From Streptomyces collinus (lineage in GTDB: Bacteria > Actinomycetota > Actinomycetes > Streptomycetales > Streptomycetaceae), in NCBI RefSeq assembly GCF_031348265.1, contig NZ_CP133771.1:4464001-4528000 (forward strand): a stretch of DNA of 64,000 nt, written 5' to 3'. Both the position numbers and the translations under genes were made by a program. Each line of letters begins with the position of its first letter. Within the stretch, counting starts at the first letter, position 1. Shown one piece after another: positions 1 to 9,491 of the stretch. The notes under the pieces were generated by a model. It saw only the letters and a list, made by a program, of their open reading frames with translations. It searched no databases and was not told where the DNA came from.

Positions 1-33
1 TTGCGGCTTCGGGCCTTTGCCGTGGTCGGGCCG

Positions 34-1065
34 TCAGTCCAGGACGGTCAGGGCCGCTCCGGCGCTCCATTGCTCCACCAGCCCGCGATGTACGGCGGTG
101 ATGCCGCTCTCGGCTGCGATGTTGAGGGCGTCGCGGGTGAAGGGGCAGGTCGCCACGAACAGGGCCACCTCGGAGTCGTGCAGGACCTTGGCCGCTCCGA
201 GGAATTTCTGGATCTCGGGGCTGGTGATGGAGAGGTGGGGCGCGAACCTCTTGCACTGGACGACGATGCGCCGTCCGTCGGCTGTGAGCGCGGTGATGTC
301 GATGCCCCGGTCCCTTCCGCCGCCTTGTACGACGACGTCGGTGCAGCCGTCGCGGCGCAGCAGTTCGGCGACGTGTTCTTCGAACTCGCGCCCGTTCATG
401 GCGTCCATGGCGGCCATGACTCCGGCGAGGGGGCGGCCCTCCCGGGGGGCTTCCAGCCGCTGCAGCCGGGTGTGGTGCTGCTGGAGCCGCTTCTCGATGC
501 GCTGGACGCCTGTCCGGAGGGCGGTGAGCTCCCGCCGGTGCTCGCCCGAGGTTTCGATCAGGGCGTTGAACAGGGGGACGACGGTCCTGCCCAGGATGTG
601 GGTGATGCGCTGGTCGATGCGGGCGTCGAGGGAGGCGGTGTCGGCCGGGGCAGGGTTTTCCACAGGCTGTGTGCGCGCCAGGTACTCCATGTCGAGGAGG
701 TGCACACGCACCTGACGTGCGACGTCGCTGTCCCGGAGCAGCATGGCGATGTTGAGGACGGCGCGTCGGGGGAAGAGCGCGAGGGAGCGGGTGCGGGACT
801 GGATTCCACTGAGTTGCTTGAAGTCACTCAGTTCCGTCCCGGTCAGAACGCGGTATCCGCTCGCTTCGAGTTCCGCACGGTGGTCGTGCACAAGAGCACG
901 GATGACTTCCACCGTCACCGAGAAGTAGGACGCCACCATCGCGGTCGTCACATGCATTCCGTCAGGCAGCAGTGACAGTGCCCGGACCCTGTCGAGTACG
1001 TCCGTGCGGTCGAGCACGCTGCCGCGCAGGGTCTGTGATTCCAGCAAGGCCGTTTCGTTGATCAC
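34..1065 (-). CDS. Mrr-like restriction endonuclease-fold protein with a phage-antirepressor-like N-terminus
   Basis: The C-terminal part (roughly residues 229-335) carries an Mrr-type nuclease core: an N-terminal MNGREFEEHVAELL helix, then RDRGIDI and VVQCKRF, giving the D...QxK pattern of PD-(D/E)xK enzymes. The middle is a predicted coiled linker (RIEKRLQQHHTRLQRLE). The N-terminal 120 residues, with FPRRAVLNIAMLLRDS and VRVHLLDMEYL, resemble the DNA-binding regions of phage antirepressor-type proteins, which is my inference. I chose the GTG at 1065 because the upstream extension to 1164 is proline-rich and poorly protein-like; a GAAGGGC stretch precedes it. No methyltransferase partner is adjacent, so a type IV-like or DNA-damage role is more likely than a classic restriction-modification system. 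The cleavage target is unknown. Confidence 0.7.
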   Translation of the reverse strand: MINETALLESQTLRGSVLDRTDVLDRVRALSLLPDGMHVTTAMVASYFSVTVEVIRALVHDHRAELEASGYRVLTGTELSDFKQLSGIQSRTRSLALFPRRAVLNIAMLLRDSDVARQVRVHLLDMEYLARTQPVENPAPADTASLDARIDQRITHILGRTVVPLFNALIETSGEHRRELTALRTGVQRIEKRLQQHHTRLQRLEAPREGRPLAGVMAAMDAMNGREFEEHVAELLRRDGCTDVVVQGGGRDRGIDITALTADGRRIVVQCKRFAPHLSITSPEIQKFLGAAKVLHDSEVALFVATCPFTRDALNIAAESGITAVHRGLVEQWSAGAALTVLD

Positions 1066-1198
1066 GTTCTGCCCTTCGGCTCGTATGGCCGGCGTGGGAT
1101 TCCGATGCCCCACCCCACCCGGTGAACGAGTCGGGACATATGAAGACACGATCGACGGACACACGCTTTTTCGGGTGGTGTCCTGGACCGTGAAAGGC

Positions 1199-1232
1199 AG
1201 AGCCCCCGGCCTGTGTGGGGGCCGGGGGCTCT
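1199..1232 (-). terminator. Hairpin terminator downstream of pknB
   Basis: Perfect arms AGAGCCCCCGGCC and GGCCGGGGGCTCT surround a short loop, starting 27 bases beyond the pknB stop. It probably ends the whole fhaA-to-pknB transcript. As is usual in Streptomyces there is no real U-tract. Confidence 0.7.
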
Positions 1233-1258
1233 GTGGTGTGACGGTGTGCCGGGCGGGG

Positions 1259-3283
1259 TCAGTCGTCCTCGTTGCTGCCGCTGAGGCCGCCGAAGATGCC
1301 GCCGTTGCCGTTGCCGCCGTTGTTTCCGCCTCCGACGCCGACGGTCTGGAGGGTGATCGTCGTGGCCGCCGGGTCGTCGACCTCCTGGTTGGGGCCGGGG
1401 TTCTGGCCGGCGACGAGGGCGTTGTCGCTCTGGTCGCTGCCGCCCGCGAACTGGATGTTGGTGAAGCCGGCCTGCGCGAGGATCTGCTTGGCCTGGCCGA
1501 CCGTCTGGCCGACGACCTGCGGGACCTTGACCTTCTGCTGCTGCTTCTTCTTGCCGATCTGGATGTTGACCGACGAGTTCGGGTCGACCGAGGTGCCGGC
1601 CTGCGGCGTGGTCTGGATGACCTTGCCGACCTGGTTGTCGTCGTCGGTCTCCACCTCGGTGCAGTTGCCGACCAGGTTGCTGGCCTGCATCTGCTGCTTG
1701 GCCGCGTCGCAGGTCTGGCCGAGGACGTCCGGGACGGTGGACTTCTCCGCTTCCTTGGCGACGGTCAGGGTGATCGTGGAGCCCTTCTCCGCCTCTTCAC
1801 CCGTGGTGGGGTTCTGATCCAGGACGGTGCCCGGTTCCTCGGGGGACGTGCGGGTCTTCGTCTCGACCTCGAACTTGTACTTGTCGCTCTCCAGCTTTTC
1901 CTTCGCCTCGTCGAGGGTCAGGCCGGTGACGCTGGGCACCGTCACCTTCGGCGCCCCCGTGGACACCACCAGGGAGATGGTGTCGCCCTTCTTGACCTTC
2001 GTCTCGGCCGTGGGGTCCTGGGAGCAGATCTTGCCCTTCGCCTGGGCCTCGCACGGCTTGTCGGAGAACGTCAGCTTGAGGTCGGCGTTGGTGGCGAGCT
2101 GTTCGGCGCTCTTCTTCGTCTCGCCGATGAAGTTGGGGGCCGCGACGGTGTCGTTGCTCGCGCCTCCGTCGCCGCTGAACGCGTATCGGCCGATCAGGAT
2201 CGCTCCGACCAGGACGAGGACGCCCGCCACCACCAGCAGGATCGTGGAGGTGTTGGACTTGCGCTGCTGTCCGCGGCGCCGGTCGGGGCGGTCGTCGTAG
2301 CCGTAGCCGCCGTCGTCCGGGTTCATGGGGGGCAGCATGGATGTGGCGCCGGCGCCGGAGTCGGCGCGCAGGGCGGTCGTCGGCTGGTCGTCGGGGTAGC
2401 CGCCGTAACCGACCGCGCCCATGGCGGCCGTGGCGGCGACCGGCTGGCCGTCGAGGCAGGCTTCGATGTCGGCGCGCATCTCGTCGGCCGACTGGTAGCG
2501 GTAGTCCGGGTCCTTGACGAGCGCCTTCAGTACGATCGCGTCCATCTCGGGCGTGATCTCGGGGTCGAAGACGCTCGGGGACTGCGGCTCCTCGCGGACG
2601 TGCTGGTAGGCGACGGCCACCGGGGAGTCGCCGACGAAGGGCGGGCGGACGGTGAGCAGCTCGTAGAGGAGGCAGCCGGTGGAGTACAGGTCGGAGCGGG
2701 CGTCGACCTGTTCGCCCTTGGCCTGCTCTGGGGAGAGGTACTGGGCGGTGCCGATGACCGCGGAGGTCTGCGTCATCGTCATGCCGGAGTCGCCCATGGC
2801 GCGGGCGATGCCGAAGTCCATGACCTTGACCTGGCCGTTGCGCGTCAGCATGACGTTCGCCGGCTTGATGTCGCGGTGGACGATGCCGGCGCGGTGGGAG
2901 TACTCCAGGGCCTGGAGGATGCCGATGGTCATCTCCATGGCCCGCTCCGGCAGCAGCTTGCGGCCGGAGTGCAGCAGTTCACGCAGGGTCGAGCCGTCCA
3001 CGTACTCCATGACGATGTACGGGATCGACACGTTGTCGATGTAGTCCTCGCCCGTGTCGTAGACCGCGACGATCGCGGGATGGTTGAGCGAGGCGGCCGA
3101 CTGGGCCTCCCGGCGGAACCGGGCCTGGAAGGAAGGGTCACGCGCGAGATCCGCGCGCAGCGTCTTCACCGCCACGGTGCGGCCGAGGCGGGTGTCATGC
3201 GCGAGGTAGACCTCCGCCATGCCACCACGCCCGAGCACCTGGCCCAGTTCGTACCGGCCGCCGAGGCGACGCGGCTCTTCCAT
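1259..3283 (-). CDS. pknB: Membrane Ser/Thr protein kinase PknB with four PASTA repeats
   Basis: Cell-wall-sensing kinase that phosphorylates division and peptidoglycan-synthesis proteins. Residues 11-270 are a Hanks kinase: glycine loop GRGGMAEVY, catalytic lysine in VAVKTL, HRDIKPANV catalytic loop, DFG in VMDFGIA, and GTAQYLSPEQ activation segment. A linker with GYGGY-type repeats leads to one membrane span near residues 345-367. Four extracellular PASTA repeats follow, each around a VPxVxGxT-like start, the number typical of actinobacterial PknB, and then a Gly/Asn-rich tail. It is the last gene of the operon and follows pbpA after 169 bases. Muropeptide binding by the PASTA repeats is known for the family. 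Confidence 0.95.
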   Translation of the reverse strand: MEEPRRLGGRYELGQVLGRGGMAEVYLAHDTRLGRTVAVKTLRADLARDPSFQARFRREAQSAASLNHPAIVAVYDTGEDYIDNVSIPYIVMEYVDGSTLRELLHSGRKLLPERAMEMTIGILQALEYSHRAGIVHRDIKPANVMLTRNGQVKVMDFGIARAMGDSGMTMTQTSAVIGTAQYLSPEQAKGEQVDARSDLYSTGCLLYELLTVRPPFVGDSPVAVAYQHVREEPQSPSVFDPEITPEMDAIVLKALVKDPDYRYQSADEMRADIEACLDGQPVAATAAMGAVGYGGYPDDQPTTALRADSGAGATSMLPPMNPDDGGYGYDDRPDRRRGQQRKSNTSTILLVVAGVLVLVGAILIGRYAFSGDGGASNDTVAAPNFIGETKKSAEQLATNADLKLTFSDKPCEAQAKGKICSQDPTAETKVKKGDTISLVVSTGAPKVTVPSVTGLTLDEAKEKLESDKYKFEVETKTRTSPEEPGTVLDQNPTTGEEAEKGSTITLTVAKEAEKSTVPDVLGQTCDAAKQQMQASNLVGNCTEVETDDDNQVGKVIQTTPQAGTSVDPNSSVNIQIGKKKQQQKVKVPQVVGQTVGQAKQILAQAGFTNIQFAGGSDQSDNALVAGQNPGPNQEVDDPAATTITLQTVGVGGGNNGGNGNGGIFGGLSGSNEDD

Positions 3284-3452
3284 AGCTACCTACCAGCCCT
3301 CTCCGTCGGTCCCGACCGGCATGCTTGTACGGTCGGAGGCTGCCGTCCGGGCCTACCGTACCCGGCTCGCTTTGTGTGACCTGGCCAAGCCCGTCAGCCG
3401 ATACAGGACCGGTATCGCAACGTGCACCGATGTGAAGCAGGCGTGAGCGGGG

Positions 3453-4931
3453 TCACTTCTTGCTGTCGATGACCGCCTCCATCACGTTCCTCGCGATCGG
3501 TGCCGCGAGGCCGCCGCCGGAGATGTCGTCACGGACGGCGTCGTCGTCCTCGACGACGACCGCCACGGCGACCGGCGAGCTGCCGTCGTCGCCCTTGGCG
3601 TAGGAGATGAACCACGCGTAGGGGTTCTCGCTGTTGTTCTCGCCGTGCTGGGCGGTACCGGTCTTGCCGCCCACCGTGACGCCGGAGATCTTGGCGTTCG
3701 CGCCGGTGCCCTTGTCGACGACCGTCTCCATCATGGACTGGAGCTTCTGGGCGTTCTCCGCGGACAGGGGCTGGCTCAGCTCTTCGGGGTCGGTCTTCTC
3801 GATCGGGTCGAGGCCGGGCGACTGGAGCTCGTCGACCATGTACGGCTTCATCAGCTTGCCGTCGTTGGCGACGGCGGAGGCGACCATGGCCATCTGCAGC
3901 GGGGTCGCGGCGGTGTTGAACTGGCCGATGGAGGACAGCGCGGTCTGAGACGGGTTCATGTTGTCGGAGAAGACGGAGGCGTTGGCGCGGACCGGCGTGA
4001 ACTGCTCCTCGTCGAAGCCGAACTTCTTGGCCATGTCCAGCATTTTGTCGTTGCCGAGGTCGGAGCCGATCTTGCCGAAGACGGTGTTGCAGGAGTACTG
4101 GAGGGCCACCCGCAGTGTCGCGTTCTTGCAGGGGATGTTGCCCTCGTTGGGCAGCTTGGTGGTGGTGCCCTTCATGATCCACGGGTCGGGCGAGTCGGTC
4201 TTGCCGTCCGGGTCGGTGTAGAGGCCGTCCTCGAGGGCGGCGGCCGCGGTGACGACCTTGAAGGTGGAGCCGGGCGGGTAGGTCTCGCGCAGGGCGCGGT
4301 TGAGCATCGGGTCGTTCGGGTTGTTCTTCTTCTGCAGCTTGTTCCAGGCCCCGCCGTCCTTCGACGTGGAGTTGCCCGCGAAGGAGGAGGGGTCGTAGGA
4401 CGGGAAGGAGGCGAGCGCCAGGATCTTGCCCGTGGACGGCTCCAGGGCGACGACGGAACCCTTGCCCCCCTGCCGCTTCAGGCCGTTGTACGCGGCCTTC
4501 TGGGCGGCGGCGTTCAGGGTGGTGACGACGTTGCCGCCCTGCTGCTTCTTGCCCGTGAGCATGTCGAGCGTGTTGCGGAAGAACAGCCGGTCGTCGTTGC
4601 CGGTGAGGATGCCGTCCTCGAGGTTCTCGATCTGGCTGGCGCCGAAGGCCTGCGAGGCGTAGCCGGTGACCGGCGCCCACATGGCGCCGTCCTTGTAGGT
4701 GCGCTTGAACTTGAAGTCGCTGCCCGACGACTCGGCGGAACCGGTGATCGGCTCCCCGTCGACGATGATGTTGCCGCGGGGCGAGGCGTAGCGCTCGATG
4801 GTGACGCGGCGGTTGTTCTTGTCGGTCCTGAGCTCGTCGGCCTGGACGTACTGGATCCAGTTGTCGCGGATCAGCAGTGCCAGAACGAGCAGGCCGCAGA
4901 AGATCGCGATCCGGCGCAGGGGCTTGTTCAT
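3453..4931 (-). CDS. pbpA: Penicillin-binding protein A, class B transpeptidase
   Basis: Cross-links peptidoglycan as the class B partner of the SEDS protein encoded just upstream. Residues about 8-22 (IAIFCGLLVLALLIR) form the membrane anchor. The transpeptidase domain shows all three active-site motifs in order: STFK (catalytic Ser and Lys), SCN (in QYSCNTVFG) and KTG (in GGKTGTAQHG). At 492 residues it matches actinobacterial PbpA. The ATG at 4931 overlaps the rodA stop by four bases (ATGA), so the pair is translationally coupled. PknB phosphorylates PbpA in mycobacteria, so control by the neighbouring kinase is plausible here. Confidence 0.94.
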   Translation of the reverse strand: MNKPLRRIAIFCGLLVLALLIRDNWIQYVQADELRTDKNNRRVTIERYASPRGNIIVDGEPITGSAESSGSDFKFKRTYKDGAMWAPVTGYASQAFGASQIENLEDGILTGNDDRLFFRNTLDMLTGKKQQGGNVVTTLNAAAQKAAYNGLKRQGGKGSVVALEPSTGKILALASFPSYDPSSFAGNSTSKDGGAWNKLQKKNNPNDPMLNRALRETYPPGSTFKVVTAAAALEDGLYTDPDGKTDSPDPWIMKGTTTKLPNEGNIPCKNATLRVALQYSCNTVFGKIGSDLGNDKMLDMAKKFGFDEEQFTPVRANASVFSDNMNPSQTALSSIGQFNTAATPLQMAMVASAVANDGKLMKPYMVDELQSPGLDPIEKTDPEELSQPLSAENAQKLQSMMETVVDKGTGANAKISGVTVGGKTGTAQHGENNSENPYAWFISYAKGDDGSSPVAVAVVVEDDDAVRDDISGGGLAAPIARNVMEAVIDSKK

Positions 4932-6376
4932 GACGGGCGGACCACCTGGGTCATCTCGGCGTCGGGGTTGGCGGCGGGAGCGGGGGCCGGGCGGCGGGCC
5001 GTGTCGCTGATTCTCAGCAGGATGCCGATGAGGGCCCAGTTGGCGATCACGGAGGAACCGCCGTAGGCCACGAACGGCAGCGTCATACCGGTCAGCGGGA
5101 TGAGGCCCATGACACCGCCGGCCACGACGAAGACCTGGAGGCCGAAGGCGCCGGACAGGCCGATGGCCAACAGCTTGCCGAACGGGTCGCGGGCCGCGAG
5201 CGCGGTGCGTACGCCGCGTTCGATGATCAGGCCGTAGAGCAGCAGGATCGCCATGACGCCTGCGAGGCCCAGCTCCTCGCCGAAGGTGGCGAGGATGAAG
5301 TCGGAGTTGGCGGCGAAGCCGATGAGGTCGGAGTGGCCCTGTCCGAGGCCGGTGCCGAGGGTGCCGCCGGAGCCGAAGGCCCACAGGGCCTGCATGGCCT
5401 GCTCGGAGTGGACGATGCCGTCCTGGACGCCTGCGCGGGAGAGCTCGAACTCGCGCATGGGGTCGAGCCAGGCCTGCACACGCGTCTGGATGTGCGGCTC
5501 GAAGCTCGCCACGCCGACAGCGCCGACCGCGGACATCAGCAGACCGAAGACGATCCAGCTGGTCCGCTCGGTGGCGACGTACAGCATGATGACGAACATC
5601 CCGAAGAACAGCAGGGATGTACCGAGGTCGGTCTCGAAGACCAGGATGAGGATCGAGATGACCCAGACGACGAGGATCGGACCGAGGTCGCGGCCGCGCG
5701 GCAGGTACAGGCCCATGAAGCGGCGGCTGGCCAGGGCCAGGGCGTCTCGCTTGACCATGAGGTAGCCGGCGAAGAACACCGCGAGGGCGATCTTCGCGAA
5801 CTCGCCGGGCTGGAGCGTGCCGAGGCCGGGGATCTTGATCCAGATCTTGGCACCGTAGATGTTCGCGCCGAGTCCGGGCACGAGCGGCAGGACCAGCAGG
5901 AACAGCGCACCGGCCATGGAGATGTAGGTGTAGCGCTGCAGGACGCGGTGGTCCTTGAGGAAGACCAGCACGACCGCCAGCAGGGCGACACCCATCGCTG
6001 AGTACAGCAGCTGACGCGGTGCGGCATCGGCGTAGTTGTTCAGTTTCTCCGACTGGTCCAGCCGCCAGATCACCACCAGGCCGAGCCCGTTGAGCAGGGT
6101 CGCCAGCGGCAGCATCAGGGGGTCGGCGTATGGCGCGAACTTCCGGACGACGAGATGCCCCACGCCCGCGAGCAGACCGAGCCCGAGCCCGTAGCTCAGC
6201 AGGCCTGGCGGTACTGAGTCGTGGAGTGCCAGGCCGACGTTGGCGTAGGCGAACACCGGGATGACGACGGCGAACACCAGGAGCGCGAGCTCGGTGTTGC
6301 GCCGGCTCGGCGCGCCGATGGCGCCGATCGTGGACGTGTGGTGCGTCGGCGAGTGCGACGTATTCGTACCGCTCAT
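4928..6376 (-). CDS. rodA: SEDS-family peptidoglycan polymerase, RodA/FtsW type
   Basis: Integral membrane glycosyltransferase that polymerises lipid II and pairs with a class B penicillin-binding protein. The 482 residues contain about ten to twelve hydrophobic spans after a polar N-terminus. Family signatures include the GAKIWIKIPGLGTLQPGEFAK block, EDLG-like FGEELGLAG, and a C-terminal GMTLPFVAYGGSSVIANW segment. It sits between the phosphatase gene (22-base gap) and pbpA (4-base overlap). This operon position corresponds to mycobacterial RodA; FtsW proper would be expected in the dcw cluster elsewhere. Confidence 0.93.
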   Translation of the reverse strand: MSGTNTSHSPTHHTSTIGAIGAPSRRNTELALLVFAVVIPVFAYANVGLALHDSVPPGLLSYGLGLGLLAGVGHLVVRKFAPYADPLMLPLATLLNGLGLVVIWRLDQSEKLNNYADAAPRQLLYSAMGVALLAVVLVFLKDHRVLQRYTYISMAGALFLLVLPLVPGLGANIYGAKIWIKIPGLGTLQPGEFAKIALAVFFAGYLMVKRDALALASRRFMGLYLPRGRDLGPILVVWVISILILVFETDLGTSLLFFGMFVIMLYVATERTSWIVFGLLMSAVGAVGVASFEPHIQTRVQAWLDPMREFELSRAGVQDGIVHSEQAMQALWAFGSGGTLGTGLGQGHSDLIGFAANSDFILATFGEELGLAGVMAILLLYGLIIERGVRTALAARDPFGKLLAIGLSGAFGLQVFVVAGGVMGLIPLTGMTLPFVAYGGSSVIANWALIGILLRISDTARRPAPAPAANPDAEMTQVVRPS

Positions 6377-6398
6377 CGTGTGACAGGGCCTCTCACGG

Positions 6399-7955
6399 CT
6401 ACTGCTTACCGCACAGCGAGACGACCTTCTGCTCTTCCTCCGAGAGGCTGGGGCCGGGGCTGGGAGTGGGTGCGGTCGTGGTCGGGGGCGTGGACTTCTC
6501 CGGTGCCGACGGTGAACCCGACGGGTTGGACGGGTTCGGCGTCGGTGTGGCCTTGGACGTGAAGGAGGCGGGAGTGGTTCCCGTGGTGCCCCCGGCCTCG
6601 CCTTCGCCGGTCTTGGAGTTGTTCTGGCTCTCGGCTTCGCGCCGCTGCGCTTCCTTCTTGCACGCGGAGGCCTGCACCGACAGTTCCTGGATCTTCGCCT
6701 GGGCGTTCTGCAGACCGCCCTCGGGGATGGTGGCCTCGACCTGCTTCTGCTGGTAGGGCGGCAGGTACTTGAGTTCGATCTCGGGGTGGTCCTTCTCGAC
6801 CTTCGAGAGCGAGACCCAGGCCAGGTCCTGGCTGATGCCCCGGTACAGCGCGACGTGCTCGTCCTCGGCGCCGACGTAGTACTGGGTCTGTGTCCAGCGG
6901 TATCCGCCGTAGAGGCCGCCGCCGACGAGGGCCAGGGCGAGGACGCCGTAGAAGGATCTCTTCAGCCAGCGGCCCTTCTTGCGGGGCTTGGTGAAGTCGT
7001 CGTCGCCGTAGTCGAAGCCGGAGGCCGGGATGTAGCCGGTGGTGTCGCCGGAGCCGGGGGGGCCGAATTCGCCGCCTCCGCCGCCCTGGCCGTGTCCGTG
7101 GCGGCCGAGCCCGGAGGCGCGGCCGGCGGGGGTCTGCATGATGCCGTTGTCGTGCAGCTGGTGCTGGTTCTCGGCGACGGCGCCGACGACGACGGGGGTG
7201 TCGGACAGCTGGCCCGCGAGGGTGTCGCCGGTGTCGAGATCGAGGACGTCGGCGATGATGACGGTGATGTTGTCCGGGCCGCCGCCGCGCAGTGCCAGTT
7301 CGATCAGGTTCTGGACGGTCTCCTGGGGACCCTGGTAGCTGGCGAGGGTGTCCTCCAGGGTCTGGTGGGACACCACGCCGGACAGGCCGTCGGAGCAGAT
7401 GAGGTAGCGGTCGCCGGCGCGGACCTCGCGGATGGACAGGTCCGGTTCGACGTGGTCGCCGGATCCGAGGGCGCGCATCAGCAGCGAGCGCTGCGGGTGC
7501 GTGGTGGCCTCTTCCTCGGTGATGCGGCCTTCGTCGACCAGGCGCTGCACCCAGGTGTGGTCCTGGGTGATCTGTGTGAGGACGCCGTCGCGGAGCAGGT
7601 AGGCGCGGGAGTCGCCGACGTGGACCAGGCCGAGGCGCTGGCCCGTCCAGAGCAGGGCGGTCAGGGTGGTGCCCATGCCCTCCAGCTGGGGGTCGTCCTC
7701 GACCATCGAGCGCAGCTGGTCGTTGGCGCGCTGCACCGCGGTGCCGAGCGAGGTGAGGATGTCGGAGCCGGGGACGTCGTCGTCGAGGGCGACGATGGTG
7801 GAGATGGCCTCGGAGGAGGCGACCTCGCCGGCCGCTGCGCCGCCCATGCCGTCGGCGATGGCGAGCAGGCGGGGGCCGGCGTATCCGGAGTCCTCGTTGC
7901 CTTCCCGGATCATGCCCTTGTGCGATCCGGCCGCGAAGCGCAGTGACAGACTCAT
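6399..7955 (-). CDS. pstP: PP2C-family Ser/Thr protein phosphatase PstP
   Basis: Dephosphorylates PknB and its substrates. The N-terminal 240 residues form the PP2C domain with metal-binding motifs GNEDSGY, ADGMGG, GDSRAYLLR, CSDGLSG and GGPDNITV. A Gly-rich linker leads to one membrane span near residues 310-330 (FYGVLALALVGGGLYGG), then an extracellular domain and a Pro/Ser/Thr tail. The ATG at 7955 begins MSLSLRF and is preceded by GAGGTGC; an upstream in-frame ATG at 8012 would add a non-conserved leader. It forms the expected kinase/phosphatase pair with pknB in one operon. Confidence 0.94.
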   Translation of the reverse strand: MSLSLRFAAGSHKGMIREGNEDSGYAGPRLLAIADGMGGAAAGEVASSEAISTIVALDDDVPGSDILTSLGTAVQRANDQLRSMVEDDPQLEGMGTTLTALLWTGQRLGLVHVGDSRAYLLRDGVLTQITQDHTWVQRLVDEGRITEEEATTHPQRSLLMRALGSGDHVEPDLSIREVRAGDRYLICSDGLSGVVSHQTLEDTLASYQGPQETVQNLIELALRGGGPDNITVIIADVLDLDTGDTLAGQLSDTPVVVGAVAENQHQLHDNGIMQTPAGRASGLGRHGHGQGGGGGEFGPPGSGDTTGYIPASGFDYGDDDFTKPRKKGRWLKRSFYGVLALALVGGGLYGGYRWTQTQYYVGAEDEHVALYRGISQDLAWVSLSKVEKDHPEIELKYLPPYQQKQVEATIPEGGLQNAQAKIQELSVQASACKKEAQRREAESQNNSKTGEGEAGGTTGTTPASFTSKATPTPNPSNPSGSPSAPEKSTPPTTTAPTPSPGPSLSEEEQKVVSLCGKQ

Positions 7956-8095
7956 GCGCACCTCGCCTGTCGGCTCCGGGTACAGCCGGTCGTGTCGAGC
8001 CACACTGCCCACCCTCCGGTCGGGAGCGCGCGGGGGGCCGGGGTGGGGCCCGCCACTGCGTGCTCGCTCCGCTCGCGCCTATCCATGATGTAGCA

Positions 8096-8611
8096 CTACT
8101 TCCGCAGCTCGATGACGGTCTTGCCGATGCGGATCGGCGCGCCCAGTGCAATCGGTGTGGGAGTCGTCAGCCGGGACCGGTCCAGGTATGTGCCGTTGGT
8201 GGAGCCGAGGTCCTCGACGATCCACTGGCCGTCGCGGTCCGGGTAGATCCTGGCATGGCGGCTGGAGGCGTAGTCGTCGTCCAGCACGATCGTCGAGTCG
8301 TGCGCGCGGCCCAGGGTGATGGTCTGGCCCTGGAGCGCGACCGTGGTGCCGGTGAGGGTGCCCTCGGTCACGACCAGCTTGGTGGGTGCGTTACGGCCGC
8401 GCCGGCCGCCGGCGGGCTGCTGGCGCTGCTGCGGCGGCGCCTGGCGGGCGGCGGCCTGCTGCTGCTGGCGGCCCGCCTCGCGGCGCGAGCCGCGCTGGGT
8501 GACGCGCGTACCGAAGAGGTCGCTGCGGATGACCTGCACGGCCACGATCACGAACAGCCACAGTACGGCCAGGAAACCCAGCCGCATGACCGTGAGGGTC
8601 AGCTCTGACAT
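8096..8611 (-). CDS. fhaB: Membrane-anchored FHA-domain protein FhaB
   Basis: Phosphothreonine-reading adaptor for the PknB system. A hydrophobic N-terminus (about residues 9-27, LGFLAVLWLFVIVAVQVI) anchors it. A Gln/Arg/Ala-rich linker precedes the FHA domain (about residues 85-165), which shows the expected GRAHDS, SSRHARI and GSTNGTYLD motifs. At 171 residues it matches mycobacterial FhaB/FipA, which recruits division proteins. The gene starts 10 bases after fhaA and is part of the same transcript. Confidence 0.92.
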   Translation of the reverse strand: MSELTLTVMRLGFLAVLWLFVIVAVQVIRSDLFGTRVTQRGSRREAGRQQQQAAARQAPPQQRQQPAGGRRGRNAPTKLVVTEGTLTGTTVALQGQTITLGRAHDSTIVLDDDYASSRHARIYPDRDGQWIVEDLGSTNGTYLDRSRLTTPTPIALGAPIRIGKTVIELRK

Positions 8612-8621
8612 TGCCCCCGCT

Positions 8622-9491
8622 TCACCCTTCGGCTTGCCGGTAAATGATGGTGGTGCTGCCCACGACGATCCGCGAGCCGTCGCGGAGCGTAGCGCGGGTG
8701 GTGTGCTGCCCGTCCACCACGATGCCGTTGGTGGATCCGAGATCCTGGATCGTCGAGGGCGTTCCGGTCCGGATCTCGCAGTGCCGGCGGGAGACGCCGG
8801 GGTCGTCGATCCGCACGTCGGCGTCGGTGCTGCGGCCCATCACCAGCGTGGAGCGGGAGATCTGGTGGCGGGTGCCGTTGATCTCGATCCAGTGGCGGGT
8901 GCGTCCGCCGGCGGCCGGGGCGGCCGGGGACCGCTGGCCGCTCGCGGCGGGCGGGTAGCCGTAGCCGCCGGGACGGCCGCCGGGTGGCGGCGCGGAGGGC
9001 ATGGGCGGGGCGCCGGAGGGCGCCGCGGACGGCGGGTAGCCGTAGCCACCGGGGCGTCCGCCCTGCGGAGCGGCCGGTGCGGCGCCGCCGCCTCCCGGGC
9101 CGCCCTGCTGGCTGCTGGAGGAGGCGAGCGTGCGGCTGCGTACCCGGTACAGGCCGGTGTCGAGGTCGTCCGCCTTCTCCAGGTGGACCTTGATCGGGCC
9201 CATGAAGGTGTAGCGCTGCTGCTTGGCGTAGTCGCGCACCATGCCGGCCAGCTCGTCGCCGAGCTGGCCGGAGTAGGGGCTGAGGCGCTCGAAGTCGGGA
9301 GTGCTCAGCTCGACGATGAAGTCGTTGGGCACGACCGTCCGGTCGCGGTTCCAGATGGTGGCGTTGTTGTCGCACTCGCGCTGGAGCGCTCCCGCGATCT
9401 CCACGGGCTGGACCTCGGACTTGAACACCTTGGCGAAGGTGCCGTTGACCAGACCTTCGAGACGTTGCTCGAACTTCTTCAGGACTCCCAT
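8622..9491 (-). CDS. fhaA: FhaA: DUF3662 domain plus FHA domain
   Basis: The N-terminal 120 residues (MGVLKKFEQRLEGLV onward) are the DUF3662 domain of FhaA, followed by a long Pro/Gly-rich linker with repeated GGRPGGYGYPP units and a C-terminal FHA domain with GRSTDAD, SRRHCEI and GSTNGIVVDG. In mycobacteria FhaA binds the phosphorylated pseudokinase domain of the lipid II flippase MviN. It is the first gene of the operon; GGAGGTGCC precedes the ATG at 9491. The linker repeats may vary between strains. Confidence 0.92.
   Translation of the reverse strand: MGVLKKFEQRLEGLVNGTFAKVFKSEVQPVEIAGALQRECDNNATIWNRDRTVVPNDFIVELSTPDFERLSPYSGQLGDELAGMVRDYAKQQRYTFMGPIKVHLEKADDLDTGLYRVRSRTLASSSSQQGGPGGGGAAPAAPQGGRPGGYGYPPSAAPSGAPPMPSAPPPGGRPGGYGYPPAASGQRSPAAPAAGGRTRHWIEINGTRHQISRSTLVMGRSTDADVRIDDPGVSRRHCEIRTGTPSTIQDLGSTNGIVVDGQHTTRATLRDGSRIVVGSTTIIYRQAEG

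Noticed and set aside
1004..3379. A 791-residue plus-strand open frame over the pknB gene
   Set aside because: It is the antisense of a clear kinase gene. High-GC DNA gives long opposite-strand frames; composition is Val/Leu/Arg/Gly rich with no motifs or ribosome site.
5253..6001. Plus-strand frames across the rodA gene
   Set aside because: Reverse-strand shadows of a conserved SEDS protein, with no start signals.
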